47,966 nucleotides of DNA, taken from contig JBQCIO010000075.1 of assembly GCA_051953655.1 (NCBI GenBank), forward strand, positions 1 through 47,966. The letters are read 5' to 3'. Below are positions 8,340 through 16,649 of the stretch, one piece after another; position 1 is the stretch's first letter, and each line of letters begins with the position of its first letter. A model generated the notes under the pieces. That model saw only the letters and a program-made list of their open reading frames with translations. It was not told the DNA's origin and did not search any database. Source of the stretch: JBQCHF01 sp051953655. Lineage in GTDB: Bacteria; Actinomycetota; Actinomycetes; Motilibacterales; Motilibacteraceae. A program made the translations under genes and the position numbers.

Positions 8340-9365
8340 GTGGCCGAGCTGTTCTACGACGACGACGCCGACCTGTCCCTCATCCAGAACCGCGTGGTCG
8401 CGGTCATCGGCTACGGCAGCCAGGGCCACGCCCACGCGCTGAGCCTGCGCGACTCCGGCGTCGACGTCCGCGTCGGCCTGCCCGAGGGCTCCAGGAGCCG
8501 GGCCAAGGCCGAGGCCGAGGGCCTGCGGGTCGTCACCCCGGCCGAGGCGGCCGCCGAGGCCGACCTGATCATGATCCTGGCGCCGGACCCCGCCCAGCGG
8601 AAGCTCTACGCCGAGGACATCGAGCCGAACCTGCAGGACGGCGACGCGCTGTTCTTCGGCCACGGCTTCAACATCCGCTACGGCTACGTCAAGCCCCCGG
8701 CCGGCGTGGACGTCGCGATGGTCGCCCCCAAGGGCCCGGGCCACCTGGTCCGCCGCGAGTACGTCGAGGGCCGCGGCGTGCCGGTGCTGGTGGCCGTGGA
8801 GCAGGACGCCTCCGGCAACGCCTGGGCGCTCGCGCTCTCCTACGCCAAGGGCATCGGCGGCACCCGCGCCGGCGCGATCAAGACCACCTTCACCGAGGAG
8901 ACCGAGACCGACCTGTTCGGCGAGCAGGCCGTGCTCTGCGGCGGCGTCTCCCAGCTGGTGCAGTACGGCTTCGAGACCCTCACCGAGGCCGGCTACCAGC
9001 CCGACGTGGCCTACTTCGAGTGCCTGCACGAGCTCAAGCTCATCGTCGACCTCATGTACGAGGGCGGCATCGCCAAGCAGCGCTGGTCGGTGTCCGACAC
9101 CGCCGAGTACGGCGACTACGTCTCCGGCCCCCGGGTCATCGACCCGCACGTGAAGGAGAACATGCAGGCGGTCCTTGCGGACATCCAGAACGGCGCCTTC
9201 GCCGAGCGCTTCATCGCCGACCAGGACGCCGGCGCCCCCGAGTTCAAGGCCCTGCGCGAGAAGGGCGAGCAGCACCCGATCGAGGAGACGGGCCGCCGCC
9301 TGCGCAAGCTCATGAGCTGGGTCAAGAGCGACGACGACTACACCGAGGGCACCGCCGCCCGCTGA
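8340..9365 (+). CDS. ilvC: Ketol-acid reductoisomerase IlvC
   Basis: A Mg- and NADPH-dependent isomeroreductase that turns acetolactate or acetohydroxybutyrate into the dihydroxy acids used by IlvD. 341 residues, a class I (short) enzyme. Seen: the Rossmann motif GYGSQGHAHALSL near 22, a cofactor loop with Arg/Ser (LPEGSRSRAKAEAEG), the PKGPGHLVRREY motif near 130, and the metal-site helices with ETDLFGEQAVLCGG near 190. The start is the GTG at 8340, before AELFYDDDADL, which is the usual N-terminus; the frame is open further upstream through ilvN sequence. It is the last gene of ilvBNC, followed by a repeat arm and a strong hairpin. Confidence 0.97.
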   Translation: MAELFYDDDADLSLIQNRVVAVIGYGSQGHAHALSLRDSGVDVRVGLPEGSRSRAKAEAEGLRVVTPAEAAAEADLIMILAPDPAQRKLYAEDIEPNLQDGDALFFGHGFNIRYGYVKPPAGVDVAMVAPKGPGHLVRREYVEGRGVPVLVAVEQDASGNAWALALSYAKGIGGTRAGAIKTTFTEETETDLFGEQAVLCGGVSQLVQYGFETLTEAGYQPDVAYFECLHELKLIVDLMYEGGIAKQRWSVSDTAEYGDYVSGPRVIDPHVKENMQAVLADIQNGAFAERFIADQDAGAPEFKALREKGEQHPIEETGRRLRKLMSWVKSDDDYTEGTAAR

Positions 9366-9392
9366 GTACCCCCGGGCCCACCCCGGCCTCGG

Positions 9393-9417
9393 TCGGAACG
9401 ATCACGGCCACGTGATC
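9393..9417. repeat. One-arm copy of the 96 bp palindromic repeat
   Basis: TCGGAACGATCACG (9393-9406), GCCA, CGTGATC (9411-9417) matches the outer left arm of the full repeats at 29724 and 35385. The GATCACG/CGTGATC stem is unchanged and only the 4 nt loop differs. The central palindrome and right arm are missing; the ilvC hairpin follows instead. Confidence 0.75.
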
Positions 9418-9421
9418 TCTT

Positions 9422-9463
9422 GCCGCCGCCCCCCCGGGATTCCGTGGGGGCGGCGGCCATTTC
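9422..9463 (+). terminator. Strong hairpin ending ilvBNC
   Basis: A perfect 12 bp stem (GCCGCCGCCCCC, 9422-9433, with GGGGGCGGCGGC, 9446-9457) is followed by CATTTCG. The T tract is short, but the stem is very stable and lies 57 bp after ilvC, so it is the likely operon end. Confidence 0.6.
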
Positions 9464-9500
9464 GTGGGGGCGGCGCCTCTCGCGGCCGTACCGTGAGGCC

Positions 9501-10481
9501 GTGGGGACCGCGCGCGCCTACCGGGACGGCGTGCTCGAGCGCGCCGACGTGCCGCTCGACGACGTCGCCGCCCTCGCGGGTGACTCGAGCCTGGTGCTCT
9601 GGGTGGACCTGGTCGCCGACGACGTCGAGCCGCTGCGTGCGCTGGCCCCGGTGCTCGGCCTGGACCCGCTGGCCGTCGAGGACGCCACGCTGCGCCACCA
9701 GCGGCCCAAGGTCGACCGCTACGGCGAGCACCTGTTCGTCGCCGTGTCGGCCGTGGCGCTCGCAGGGGCTGACGACGCCCGGGCCGCCCTGCGCTGGCTG
9801 GAGATCGACGCGTTCGTCACCCCGCGCGCGCTGGTGACCGTCCGCGACCCCGCCTGCGACCCGCAGCGCTGGGTCCGCCGCTGGGAGGGCGCCGCCAGCC
9901 TGCTCAAGGAGGGCGTGGGCGCGCTGCTGCACGGCGTGCTCGACGTCGTCGTGGACGACCACATCGACGCCGTGCTGAACCTGGACGAGCGGGTCGACGA
10001 CCTCGAGGACGACCTCTTCGACGGCACCCCCGGCTTCGACCCCGCTCGCCAGCGGGAGCTGCACGTGCTGCGCCGGGCCCTGGTGCGCGAGCGGCTCACC
10101 CTGCTCCCGCTGCGCGAGGTGCTGCTGGACCTGTCCCGCGGCGAGGACCGCATCGTCACCCCCGTCCTCTCGCCGTACTTCCGGGACGTCTACGACCACG
10201 TCATCCACGCCGTGGACGCCGCCGAGGGCCTGCGCGACATGCTGGCGGCCATCTTCGAGACCAGCCTGTCCCTGCAGGATCACCAGCTGAACACCGTGGT
10301 CCGCAAGCTCTCCGCGTGGGCGGCCATCATCGGCATCCCCACCGCCGTCACCGGCTGGTACGGCCAGAACCTGCCGTATCCGGGGTTCGCGAAGTACTGG
10401 GGCTTCGTCATGAGCGCCTCGCTGAACGTCGCGCTGATCATGGGCCTCTGGTACAGCTTCCGCCGGCGCGGCTGGATCTGA
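9501..10481 (+). CDS. CorA-family magnesium/divalent metal transporter
   Basis: A probable inner-membrane divalent cation channel of the CorA family. 326 residues from the chosen start. A long soluble N-terminal domain (about 1-255), helical and acidic near 155-180, is followed by two C-terminal membrane helices (about 268-290 and 300-320). The family signature at the pore mouth is YGMN; here it reads GWYGQN, so the Met is replaced by Gln. The GTG at 9501 lies exactly 6 nt after TACCGT (9489-9494), suggesting a leaderless mRNA; the frame is open back to 9420 but only across the ilvC terminator. Metal choice cannot be read from the sequence. Confidence 0.88.
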   Translation: MGTARAYRDGVLERADVPLDDVAALAGDSSLVLWVDLVADDVEPLRALAPVLGLDPLAVEDATLRHQRPKVDRYGEHLFVAVSAVALAGADDARAALRWLEIDAFVTPRALVTVRDPACDPQRWVRRWEGAASLLKEGVGALLHGVLDVVVDDHIDAVLNLDERVDDLEDDLFDGTPGFDPARQRELHVLRRALVRERLTLLPLREVLLDLSRGEDRIVTPVLSPYFRDVYDHVIHAVDAAEGLRDMLAAIFETSLSLQDHQLNTVVRKLSAWAAIIGIPTAVTGWYGQNLPYPGFAKYWGFVMSASLNVALIMGLWYSFRRRGWI

Positions 10482-10496
10482 CGCAGCTCGCTCCGA

Positions 10497-10910
10497 GTGG
10501 CGGGCGCTCCGTCCGCACCGCAGGCTGGACCGGTGCCCGCCCCGCTGCCCACGAAGGACTGCGCCTCCTGCGGACGCACCATCACCTGGCGCAAGAAGTG
10601 GGCCCGCGACTGGGACTCGGTGAAGTACTGCTCCGACGCCTGTCGCCGACGCGGCGTAGGAGACGTGGACCTCCGGCTCGAGGAGTCCATCCGCGAGCTG
10701 CTCGCCGCCCGCGCGGCCACCGCCACGATCTGCCCCAGCGAGGCCGCGCGCGCCGTCGGCGGCGAGGACTGGCGCGACCTGATGGAACCGGCCCGTCGCG
10801 CCGCCCGACGGCTGGTCGCGGCCGGCGAGGTCGAGATCACCCAGGGCGGGCACGTCGTCGACCCCTCCACCGCCAAGGGCCCGATCCGCATCCGGAGGAC
10901 CTCCCGGTGA
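10497..10910 (+). CDS. DUF2256-DUF3253 zinc-ribbon/winged-helix-like protein
   Basis: 137 residues. The N-terminal part (20-53) matches the DUF2256 pattern: CASCGR, then WRKKWARDWDSVKYCSDACRR, with Cys pairs spaced as in a small zinc ribbon. The C-terminal part (57-135) matches DUF3253: ICPSEAARAVGG, then WRDLMEPARRAARRL, ending in GPIRIRR, which looks like a small winged helix. Both domains are uncharacterised; DUF2256 genes are often found beside cryptochrome/photolyase genes. Here the stop overlaps the GTG of the photolyase-like gene (GTGA at 10907-10910), so the two are translationally coupled and probably work together. An alternative start is GTG 10533. Confidence 0.85.
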   Translation: MAGAPSAPQAGPVPAPLPTKDCASCGRTITWRKKWARDWDSVKYCSDACRRRGVGDVDLRLEESIRELLAARAATATICPSEAARAVGGEDWRDLMEPARRAARRLVAAGEVEITQGGHVVDPSTAKGPIRIRRTSR

Positions 10911-12163
10911 CCCTGCTGCCCACCCCGCCGGCCGGGCGGGACGACGTCGTCGGCTGGGTCCGCACCCACCTGGGCGACCTCGCGCTGGAGGGCCCCGACG
11001 GCGTCGCGCCATCGCCCCGGTTCCGCGGTGGCCAGGCCGCCGCCGACGCCGCGCTCGCCGCGTTCGACGTCGCCGGCTACGCCCGCGCCCGCAACGAGGT
11101 GGCGCCGGTGCAGCGCCGCGGCGCCAGCGGGCTGTCTCCGTGGATCCGGCACGGGCTGCTCCCGCTGCGCCAGGTCTGGGACGCCGTCACCGGCGCCCCC
11201 GCCCGCGACCGGGACAAGTTCCGCGACGAGCTGCTCTGGCAGGAGTACAGCCGCCACCTCTACGCCCGCCTCGGCCGGGCCACCGCGCACCCCCTGCGGC
11301 ACGAGGCGGCCCGCGGGAGCGGCTGGCGCTACGACGAGCCGTGGCCGCGCGAGATGGCCTGCATGGACCTGGTGGTGGGCGAGCTCGAGCGGGACGGCTG
11401 GCTGGTCAACCAGACCCGGATGTGGCTGGCCGCGCAGTGGGCCGGCCGCGCCGGGGCGGACTGGGCGGCGGGGGAGCAGGAGTTCTTCGCCCACCTGCTC
11501 GACGGCTCGCGGGCGGCCAACCGGGCCGGCTGGCAGTGGACCGTGGGCGCCCTGACCGGCAAGGCCTACGGCTTCTCCCGCTGGCAGGTGGAGAAGCGGG
11601 CCCCCGGCACCTGCGCGTCCTGCGCGCTGCGCCGCGCCTGCCCGGTGCAGGACTGGCCCGAGGCGGAGGCAGGCCCGTCGCTGGAGGACGCCGACCCGCG
11701 GCTGCGGCACGACCCCGACGTCGAGGCCACCGCCGGTCCTGCACAGCCCGCGCTGACCGGCGAGCCGGACGCGGTCTGGCTCACCGCGGAGTCCCTCGGC
11801 CACGACGACCCGGCGCTGCTCGCCCACGCGGGTCTCCCGGCCGTCTTCGTCCTCGACGAGCCGCTGCTGGCCCGGCTGCGGCTGTCCGGCAAGCGGCTGG
11901 TGTTCCTGGCCGAGTGCCTCGCCGACCTGGACGAGCACCTCTCCGACAGCGAGTCGGAGCTGCAGGTGCACCGCGGGGACCCGGTCGAGGTCCTCGCCGG
12001 CCGGCCGCTGGCCGCCACCTACGCCCCGGTCCCCGGCTGGCGCGTCCGGGCCCGCGCCCTCGACGTCGTCGCCGTCCACCCCTGGCCGTGGCTGGTGCGC
12101 CCGCACGCCGGCCCGATCGGCTCCTTCACCGCCTGGTCCCGCCGGGCCGGCCGCCCGCGCTGA
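10907..12163 (+). CDS. Photolyase/cryptochrome-like flavoprotein with swapped domain order
   Basis: 418 residues from GTG 10907, preceded by GGAGG. Residues about 40-250 resemble the C-terminal FAD-binding helical domain of photolyases: SGLSPWIRHGLL, RDELLWQEYSRHLY, WLVNQTRMWLAA and LLDGSRAANRAGWQWT. After it, at about 285-385, comes a stretch resembling the N-terminal antenna/Rossmann domain of photolyases: VWLTAESLGHDDPALL, VFVLDEPLL, a leucine-rich LADLDEHL, then HRGDPVEVL. The domain order is therefore the reverse of ordinary photolyases. A Cys cluster CASCALRRAC (Cys 236, 239, 245) lies between the two and could bind metal. Coupled to the DUF2256 gene. DNA repair or light sensing is inferred from the fold only. 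Confidence 0.8.
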   Translation: MTLLPTPPAGRDDVVGWVRTHLGDLALEGPDGVAPSPRFRGGQAAADAALAAFDVAGYARARNEVAPVQRRGASGLSPWIRHGLLPLRQVWDAVTGAPARDRDKFRDELLWQEYSRHLYARLGRATAHPLRHEAARGSGWRYDEPWPREMACMDLVVGELERDGWLVNQTRMWLAAQWAGRAGADWAAGEQEFFAHLLDGSRAANRAGWQWTVGALTGKAYGFSRWQVEKRAPGTCASCALRRACPVQDWPEAEAGPSLEDADPRLRHDPDVEATAGPAQPALTGEPDAVWLTAESLGHDDPALLAHAGLPAVFVLDEPLLARLRLSGKRLVFLAECLADLDEHLSDSESELQVHRGDPVEVLAGRPLAATYAPVPGWRVRARALDVVAVHPWPWLVRPHAGPIGSFTAWSRRAGRPR

Positions 12164-12305
12164 CCTCACCGGCAGGGCCGAACCCCTCCCGCCGGGCGCC
12201 CGGGCGTGGCTACGCTGCCGACGTCGTCCGGCACAGCGTCGTCCCGGAGCGCAGCCCGCCGTCACCGCGCGGGCGCGCCAGCCGAGGCGCCCCCGGGAGG
12301 AACCC

Positions 12306-13910
12306 ATGACCACCGCAGCCGGACGCACGCCCGTCGTGCTCATCGCCGAGGAGCTGTCCCCGGCCACCCTGGAGGCGCTCGGGCCCGAGTTCGAGGTCCG
12401 GCACTGCGACGGCGCCGACCGTAGTGCCCTGCTGCCCGCCCTCGCCGACGCCGACGCCCTGCTGGTGCGCAGCGCCACCCAGGTGGACGCCGAGGCGATC
12501 GCCGCCGCCCCGCGCCTGCGGGTGGTGGCCCGGGCCGGGGTCGGGCTGGACAACGTCGACGTGCCCGCCGCCACCCAGGCCGGCGTCATGGTCGTCAACG
12601 CGCCGACGTCCAACATCGTCAGCGCCGCTGAGCTCGCCGTCGGGCTGATGCTCTCCTGCGCCCGCAACATCTCCCCGGCCCACGCCGCCCTGCGCGAGGG
12701 CCGCTGGGCGCGCAGCCGCTACACCGGCGCCGAGCTCTACGAGAAGACCCTCGGCGTCGTCGGCCTGGGCCGCATCGGCGTGCTGGTCGCGCAGCGCCTG
12801 GCCGCGTTCGGCATGAAGGTCATCGCCTACGACCCCTACGTGCAGCCGGGCCGCGCCGCCCAGCTCGGCGTGCGGCTGGTGAGCCTGGACGACCTGCTCG
12901 CCGAGGCCGACTTCGTCACCGTGCACCTCCCCAAGACCCCGGAGACGGTCGGCCTCATCGGCGAGGAGGCGCTGCGCAAGGTCAAGCCCAGCGTCCGGAT
13001 CGTCAACGCCGCCCGCGGCGGGATCGTGGACGAGGCCGCGCTCTACGCCGCCCTCAAGGAGGGCCGGGTCGCCGGCGCCGGGCTCGACGTCTTCGCGGCC
13101 GAGCCGTGCACCGACTCACCCCTGTTCGAGCTGGACACCGTGGTCGCCACCCCGCACCTGGGCGCCTCCACCGACGAGGCGCAGGAGCGCGCCGGCATCG
13201 CGGTGGCCCGCTCGGTGCGCCTGGCGCTGGCCGGCGAGCTGGTGCCCGACGCGGTGAACGTGCGCGGCGGCGTCATCGCCGAGGACGTGCGGCCCGGTTT
13301 GCCGCTGGCCGAGAAGCTGGGCCGCATCTTCACGGCGCTGGCCGGGGGAGTGGCCCAGCAGCTCGACGTCGAGGTGCGCGGCGAGATCACCGTGCACGAC
13401 GTCAAGGTGCTCGAGCTGGCCGCCCTCAAGGGGGTCTTCGCCGACGTCGTCGAGGAGCAGGTCTCCTACGTCAACGCGCCGGTGCTCGCCGCCGAGCGCG
13501 GCCTGGAGGTGCGCCTCTCCACCGACGTCGACGCCGGCGACCACCGCAACCTGGTGACGCTCCGCGGTGCGCTCGCCGACGGAACGGTCGTCTCGGTCTC
13601 CGGCACGCTGTTCGGGCCCAAGCACCTGGAGAAGCTGGTCGAGGTGGACGGGCTCGACGTCGACCTCGCGCCCGCCGAGCACATGGCCTTCCTGCGCTAC
13701 GAGGACCGGCCCGGCGTGGTCGGCACGCTCGGCCGGATCCTCGGCGACGCCGGCATCAACATCGGCGGCATGCAGGTGGCCCGCGACGCCAAGGGCGGGC
13801 ACGCCCTGGTGGCCCTCACCGTGGACACCGCCGTGCCGCCCGCGGTGCTGGCGGAGATCGTGGACGAGGTGGGGGCCTCCTCCGGCCGTGTGGTCGACCT
13901 GGCCGACTAG
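12306..13910 (+). CDS. serA: D-3-phosphoglycerate dehydrogenase SerA
   Basis: Oxidises 3-phosphoglycerate to phosphohydroxypyruvate with NAD, the first step of serine synthesis. 534 residues, the long actinobacterial form. Seen: NAD-binding GLGRIGVLVAQRL near 155, catalytic Arg and Glu in NAARGGIVDE near 235, catalytic His in TPHLGASTDEA near 282, an intervening ASB domain (about 315-450), and a C-terminal ACT domain (RYEDRPGVVGTLGRIL near 465) that in this family carries serine feedback. GGGAGGA precedes ATG 12306. A TACGCT hexamer at 12211-12216 could be the -10 of its own promoter, with a leader of about 90 nt. Confidence 0.97.
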   Translation: MTTAAGRTPVVLIAEELSPATLEALGPEFEVRHCDGADRSALLPALADADALLVRSATQVDAEAIAAAPRLRVVARAGVGLDNVDVPAATQAGVMVVNAPTSNIVSAAELAVGLMLSCARNISPAHAALREGRWARSRYTGAELYEKTLGVVGLGRIGVLVAQRLAAFGMKVIAYDPYVQPGRAAQLGVRLVSLDDLLAEADFVTVHLPKTPETVGLIGEEALRKVKPSVRIVNAARGGIVDEAALYAALKEGRVAGAGLDVFAAEPCTDSPLFELDTVVATPHLGASTDEAQERAGIAVARSVRLALAGELVPDAVNVRGGVIAEDVRPGLPLAEKLGRIFTALAGGVAQQLDVEVRGEITVHDVKVLELAALKGVFADVVEEQVSYVNAPVLAAERGLEVRLSTDVDAGDHRNLVTLRGALADGTVVSVSGTLFGPKHLEKLVEVDGLDVDLAPAEHMAFLRYEDRPGVVGTLGRILGDAGINIGGMQVARDAKGGHALVALTVDTAVPPAVLAEIVDEVGASSGRVVDLAD

Positions 13911-13968
13911 CGTCTCGCATCGCAAGACGGGTATCCCGAGAAGCGGGACCGCCGACCTACCGTGATGA

Positions 13969-13989
13969 GACCCCGGAGACGCCGGGGTC
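13969..13989. terminator. Hairpin after serA
   Basis: GACCCCGG (13969-13976) pairs with CCGGGGTC (13982-13989) around a 5 nt loop, 58 bp after the serA stop. There is no T tract, so the terminator role is tentative. Confidence 0.35.
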
Positions 13990-14026
13990 GTGGCTGCGGC
14001 CGCGAGCGACGCGCACGGGGCACGAC

Positions 14027-14128
14027 ATGGCTGACCGGGACGAGCAGACCACCGAGACGACGGCTGCCGGCGAGGCGTTGCAGCGAGCCCTGGACCACCG
14101 CGACGGCGGCGGCGCCCCGCGCGACTGA
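14027..14128 (+). CDS. Possible 33-residue acidic protein
   Basis: ATG 14027 to TGA 14126-14128 encodes a 33-residue hydrophilic peptide rich in Asp, Glu, Thr and Arg (begins MADRDEQTTETT). It has good third-position GC but only a weak ribosome site (ACGGGG, about 8 nt upstream). It lies between serA and the convergent CWB2 gene. No family is recognised; it may be a real small protein or chance. Confidence 0.35.
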   Translation: MADRDEQTTETTAAGEALQRALDHRDGGGAPRD

Positions 14129-14157
14129 CCTAGGGGTCCGGGGGCAGGGCGTCGGCG

Positions 14158-15816
14158 TCAGTACGAGTAGACGCTGCTCGTCACCTGCCCCGCCGCCAAC
14201 GCCTTCTGCGCTTCATGCACGACCGAGTCCGCGGTCACGTCTGAGGTCCCGAGGACGACCAGCGGTTCGATCAGCGGAGCGCGACCAGTGAGCGCCGTCG
14301 CGATGGAGGGCGGCAGGCTGGCGGACCGGGTGAGGAGCACAGGGGCGAGCGTGCTGCCCACAAGGGCGTCGGGGAAGTTCTCGCCCGTCGCCAGAGCCGT
14401 CAACCGACCTCTCCCGGTATACCGGCGGTAGACCAGAGCGCTGGTCTCGTACCGGTCGGCCCCGACGAACCGCTGGACCCGGGGGGAGACAGCGAGCCCG
14501 GACGCCGCCGTGGCCGCGGGGCCGCCGACGGCGTAGAGCGCATCGGCCGACGAGGCCACCGTGGCGATGTAGTCCCGCGTGGCCGCGGGCATCGTGGTGC
14601 CCCGTGTGTAGAGGATGGGCTGGCGCAGGGTGGACCCGGAGATGGCGTCCGGGAAGTTGGTGCCGTCGGCGAAGGTCGCTCCGCACGCCACCTGGTCGTA
14701 TTCGTCCACGCCGCAGCGTCGGGAGCGCATGTGCGTGGCCACGATGACCGCCGTCTCGTAGCGGTCCCTGCCGCCCCATCGCTCCGTCGTCAGACCGAGG
14801 GCCTGCACCTGCTTCTCGACCTTGGCGCTCAGCGCGCCGGTCCCGCCCAGAAGGATCACGTGACCGTGCGGGACGACGTGCCTGTGCAGGAAGGAGGCCA
14901 CGCGCGTGTCGAGCCCCGCCGTCGGGTTGATGACCAGAGGCGCGTCGTAGACCTGCGCCAGCGCGGAGCCGACGACGCTGTCCGGGTACTCGGCGGACGT
15001 GGCCATGATCACTCGGCTGGCCTGCCCCGGCGTCGTGCGCACGTCGACCGCCAGGGCGGTGTCGATGCGGTCACGGCCGCCCAGGCGGACGGCAGGAGTG
15101 GCGCCCGGAGCGGTGGACCGGAAGACATCGGTGAGGATGTCCGCCGAGGACGAGTTGAAGGCGTGGAGATCCGCGAGCGTGCCGACTGTTCCAGCCGCGG
15201 CAGTCACACCGAAGCGCAGCGCCGTCGGGCACAGGGTCGCCAGTTTGCTGACCTGCACCGGGCTTCCGGCAGGGTAGGCCACCACGCCTGCCCCTGCCCC
15301 CGTCGTCCCGTCGGCGTGGACATCTCGGTCCAGGACAACCTGGCCGGACCACCAGCCGCCGGTGGCGGTGCCCGTCGCCCGGACCTCGCCACCGGTCGTC
15401 GCCCCGTTGCAGTCCAGGTCCGCCACAGCGACCAGATGCCCCGACGATCCGACCGTCGACGACGGTTCGAGGTAGAGCTGGACGTCCGCCGGCGAGCTGC
15501 CGGAGGGAGCGAGCGTCATCAGGGTGATGCTGTCACCGGCCCCCGGCGCGCTCAGGCGCAAGCCTCCTGGGAGCCCGAGTGCGGGGGACGGGACGAACGA
15601 GTACGTCGCCTGACCCTCCTGGTCGCCGGGCAGGAGGAACCAGCGCGTCGACGGCGCGGCCGTGGCCGCAGGATCCCACGGCGCGACGTCCGAGGGGGAC
15701 ACCGAGCGCAAGGTCTCGGTGGCGGTGCTGGCTGCTGCCGACGGCAGGAACGAGGCCGAAGCGACGAGGCCGAGAGCGCTCGTACCCACGAGCAAGGCGA
15801 GGCTGATACGCGTCAC
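14158..15816 (-). CDS. Secreted protein with CWB2 cell-wall-binding repeats
   Basis: 552 residues from the chosen GTG at 15816. Residues 1-30 form a signal peptide (TRIS, then a hydrophobic LALLVGTSALGLVASASF stretch, then an AAAS cleavage region). An N-terminal domain of about 220 residues, beta-rich and unrecognised, is followed by three CWB2 (PF04122-type) repeats with the usual openings GGRDRIDTA, GGRDRYETA and GADRYETSA and the hydrophobic LLGGTGAL strand, so the protein should be exported and attach to the wall. On the minus strand TACTCT lies exactly 6 nt before the GTG, so it may be leaderless; the frame is open further upstream to 15948 but that part reads as non-coding. It is divergent from the split hydrolase gene. 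Confidence 0.87.
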   Translation of the reverse strand: MTRISLALLVGTSALGLVASASFLPSAAASTATETLRSVSPSDVAPWDPAATAAPSTRWFLLPGDQEGQATYSFVPSPALGLPGGLRLSAPGAGDSITLMTLAPSGSSPADVQLYLEPSSTVGSSGHLVAVADLDCNGATTGGEVRATGTATGGWWSGQVVLDRDVHADGTTGAGAGVVAYPAGSPVQVSKLATLCPTALRFGVTAAAGTVGTLADLHAFNSSSADILTDVFRSTAPGATPAVRLGGRDRIDTALAVDVRTTPGQASRVIMATSAEYPDSVVGSALAQVYDAPLVINPTAGLDTRVASFLHRHVVPHGHVILLGGTGALSAKVEKQVQALGLTTERWGGRDRYETAVIVATHMRSRRCGVDEYDQVACGATFADGTNFPDAISGSTLRQPILYTRGTTMPAATRDYIATVASSADALYAVGGPAATAASGLAVSPRVQRFVGADRYETSALVYRRYTGRGRLTALATGENFPDALVGSTLAPVLLTRSASLPPSIATALTGRAPLIEPLVVLGTSDVTADSVVHEAQKALAAGQVTSSVYSY

Positions 15817-15913
15817 TCGCGCAGAGTATTGCGCTAAGCACCATTCGTACCGGGAGTGCGGTGATCCCTCCTGTGATTCCTCCTGGTGGTGTCCAGACGT
15901 ATCCTCGCCCGCC

Positions 15914-16594
15914 ATGACGACTGAGCTGTCCGAGCCCTTCACCCCCATCAGCGAGGGCTACGCCGACTTCGAGGGCCACCGCACCTGGTACCGCATCGAC
16001 GGCGAGCTCCGCCCCGGCGCCACCGACGGCCCGGCGCCGCTGGTCGTGCTGCACGGCGGGCCGGGGGCGACCCACGACTACCTGCTGCCGATCACCGACG
16101 TGGCCCGCGGCGGACGCGCCGTGGTGCTCTACGACCAGCTCGGCAACGGCAAGAGCACCCACCTGCCCGAGCGCGGCGCGGACTTCTGGACCGTCGACCT
16201 GTTCGTGCGCGAGCTGGCCAACCTGCTCGAGCACCTGGGGATCGCGGAGCGCTACCACGTGCTCGGCCAGTCCTGGGGCGGCTTCCTGGCCCAGGAGCAC
16301 GCCTTCACCCAGCCGGCCGGGCTGCGCTCGCTGGTGCTGAGCAACACGGCGGCCTCGTTCCCGGACTTCGTGTCCGAGGCCAACCGGCTGCGCCAGGACC
16401 TGCCCCCCGGCGTCGACGACACGCTGCGCAAGCACGAGGAGGCCGGCACCACCGACGACCCCGAGTACGCCGAGGCGTGCACGGTGTTCTACCAGCGGCA
16501 CCTGTGCCGGCTGGACCCGTGGCCGGCCGGGGTGTCGGAGGGCCTGGCCAAGCTCGACGAGGACCCGACCGTCTACCACACCATGAACGGGCCC
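15914..16594 (+). pseudogene. Proline-iminopeptidase-like hydrolase, 5' part, split by integration
   Basis: The first 227 codons of an alpha/beta hydrolase of the S33 proline iminopeptidase type: oxyanion motif HGGPGATHDY near 53, YDQLGNGKST near 75, and nucleophile elbow GQSWGG near 118. Homology stops abruptly after YHTMNGP at 16594, where the integrated element begins. The frame runs on into element DNA to 16783 with an unrelated Arg-rich tail, so the product would lack the catalytic Asp and His, which lie in the other fragment at 26815-27063. The two fragments join in frame to about 309 residues, normal for the family. TATCCT at 15900-15905 may be the -10. Confidence 0.92.
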
Positions 16595-16621
16595 GCGGGT
16601 ATGCTCGGCAAGGTACTTACC
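16570..16621. other. attL junction
   Basis: Left junction of host and element. Host coding sequence ends with ATGAACGG then GCCC (16591-16594); element DNA begins GCGGGTATGCTCGG. GCCC is shared with the right junction and is the likely crossover core. The element half-site (16595-16621) is one arm of the inverted repeat that makes attP. The integrase start codon is only 56 bp away. Confidence 0.8.
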
Positions 16622-16649
16622 TGTCGAGCCCGCCGGAGGACCGCCGATC

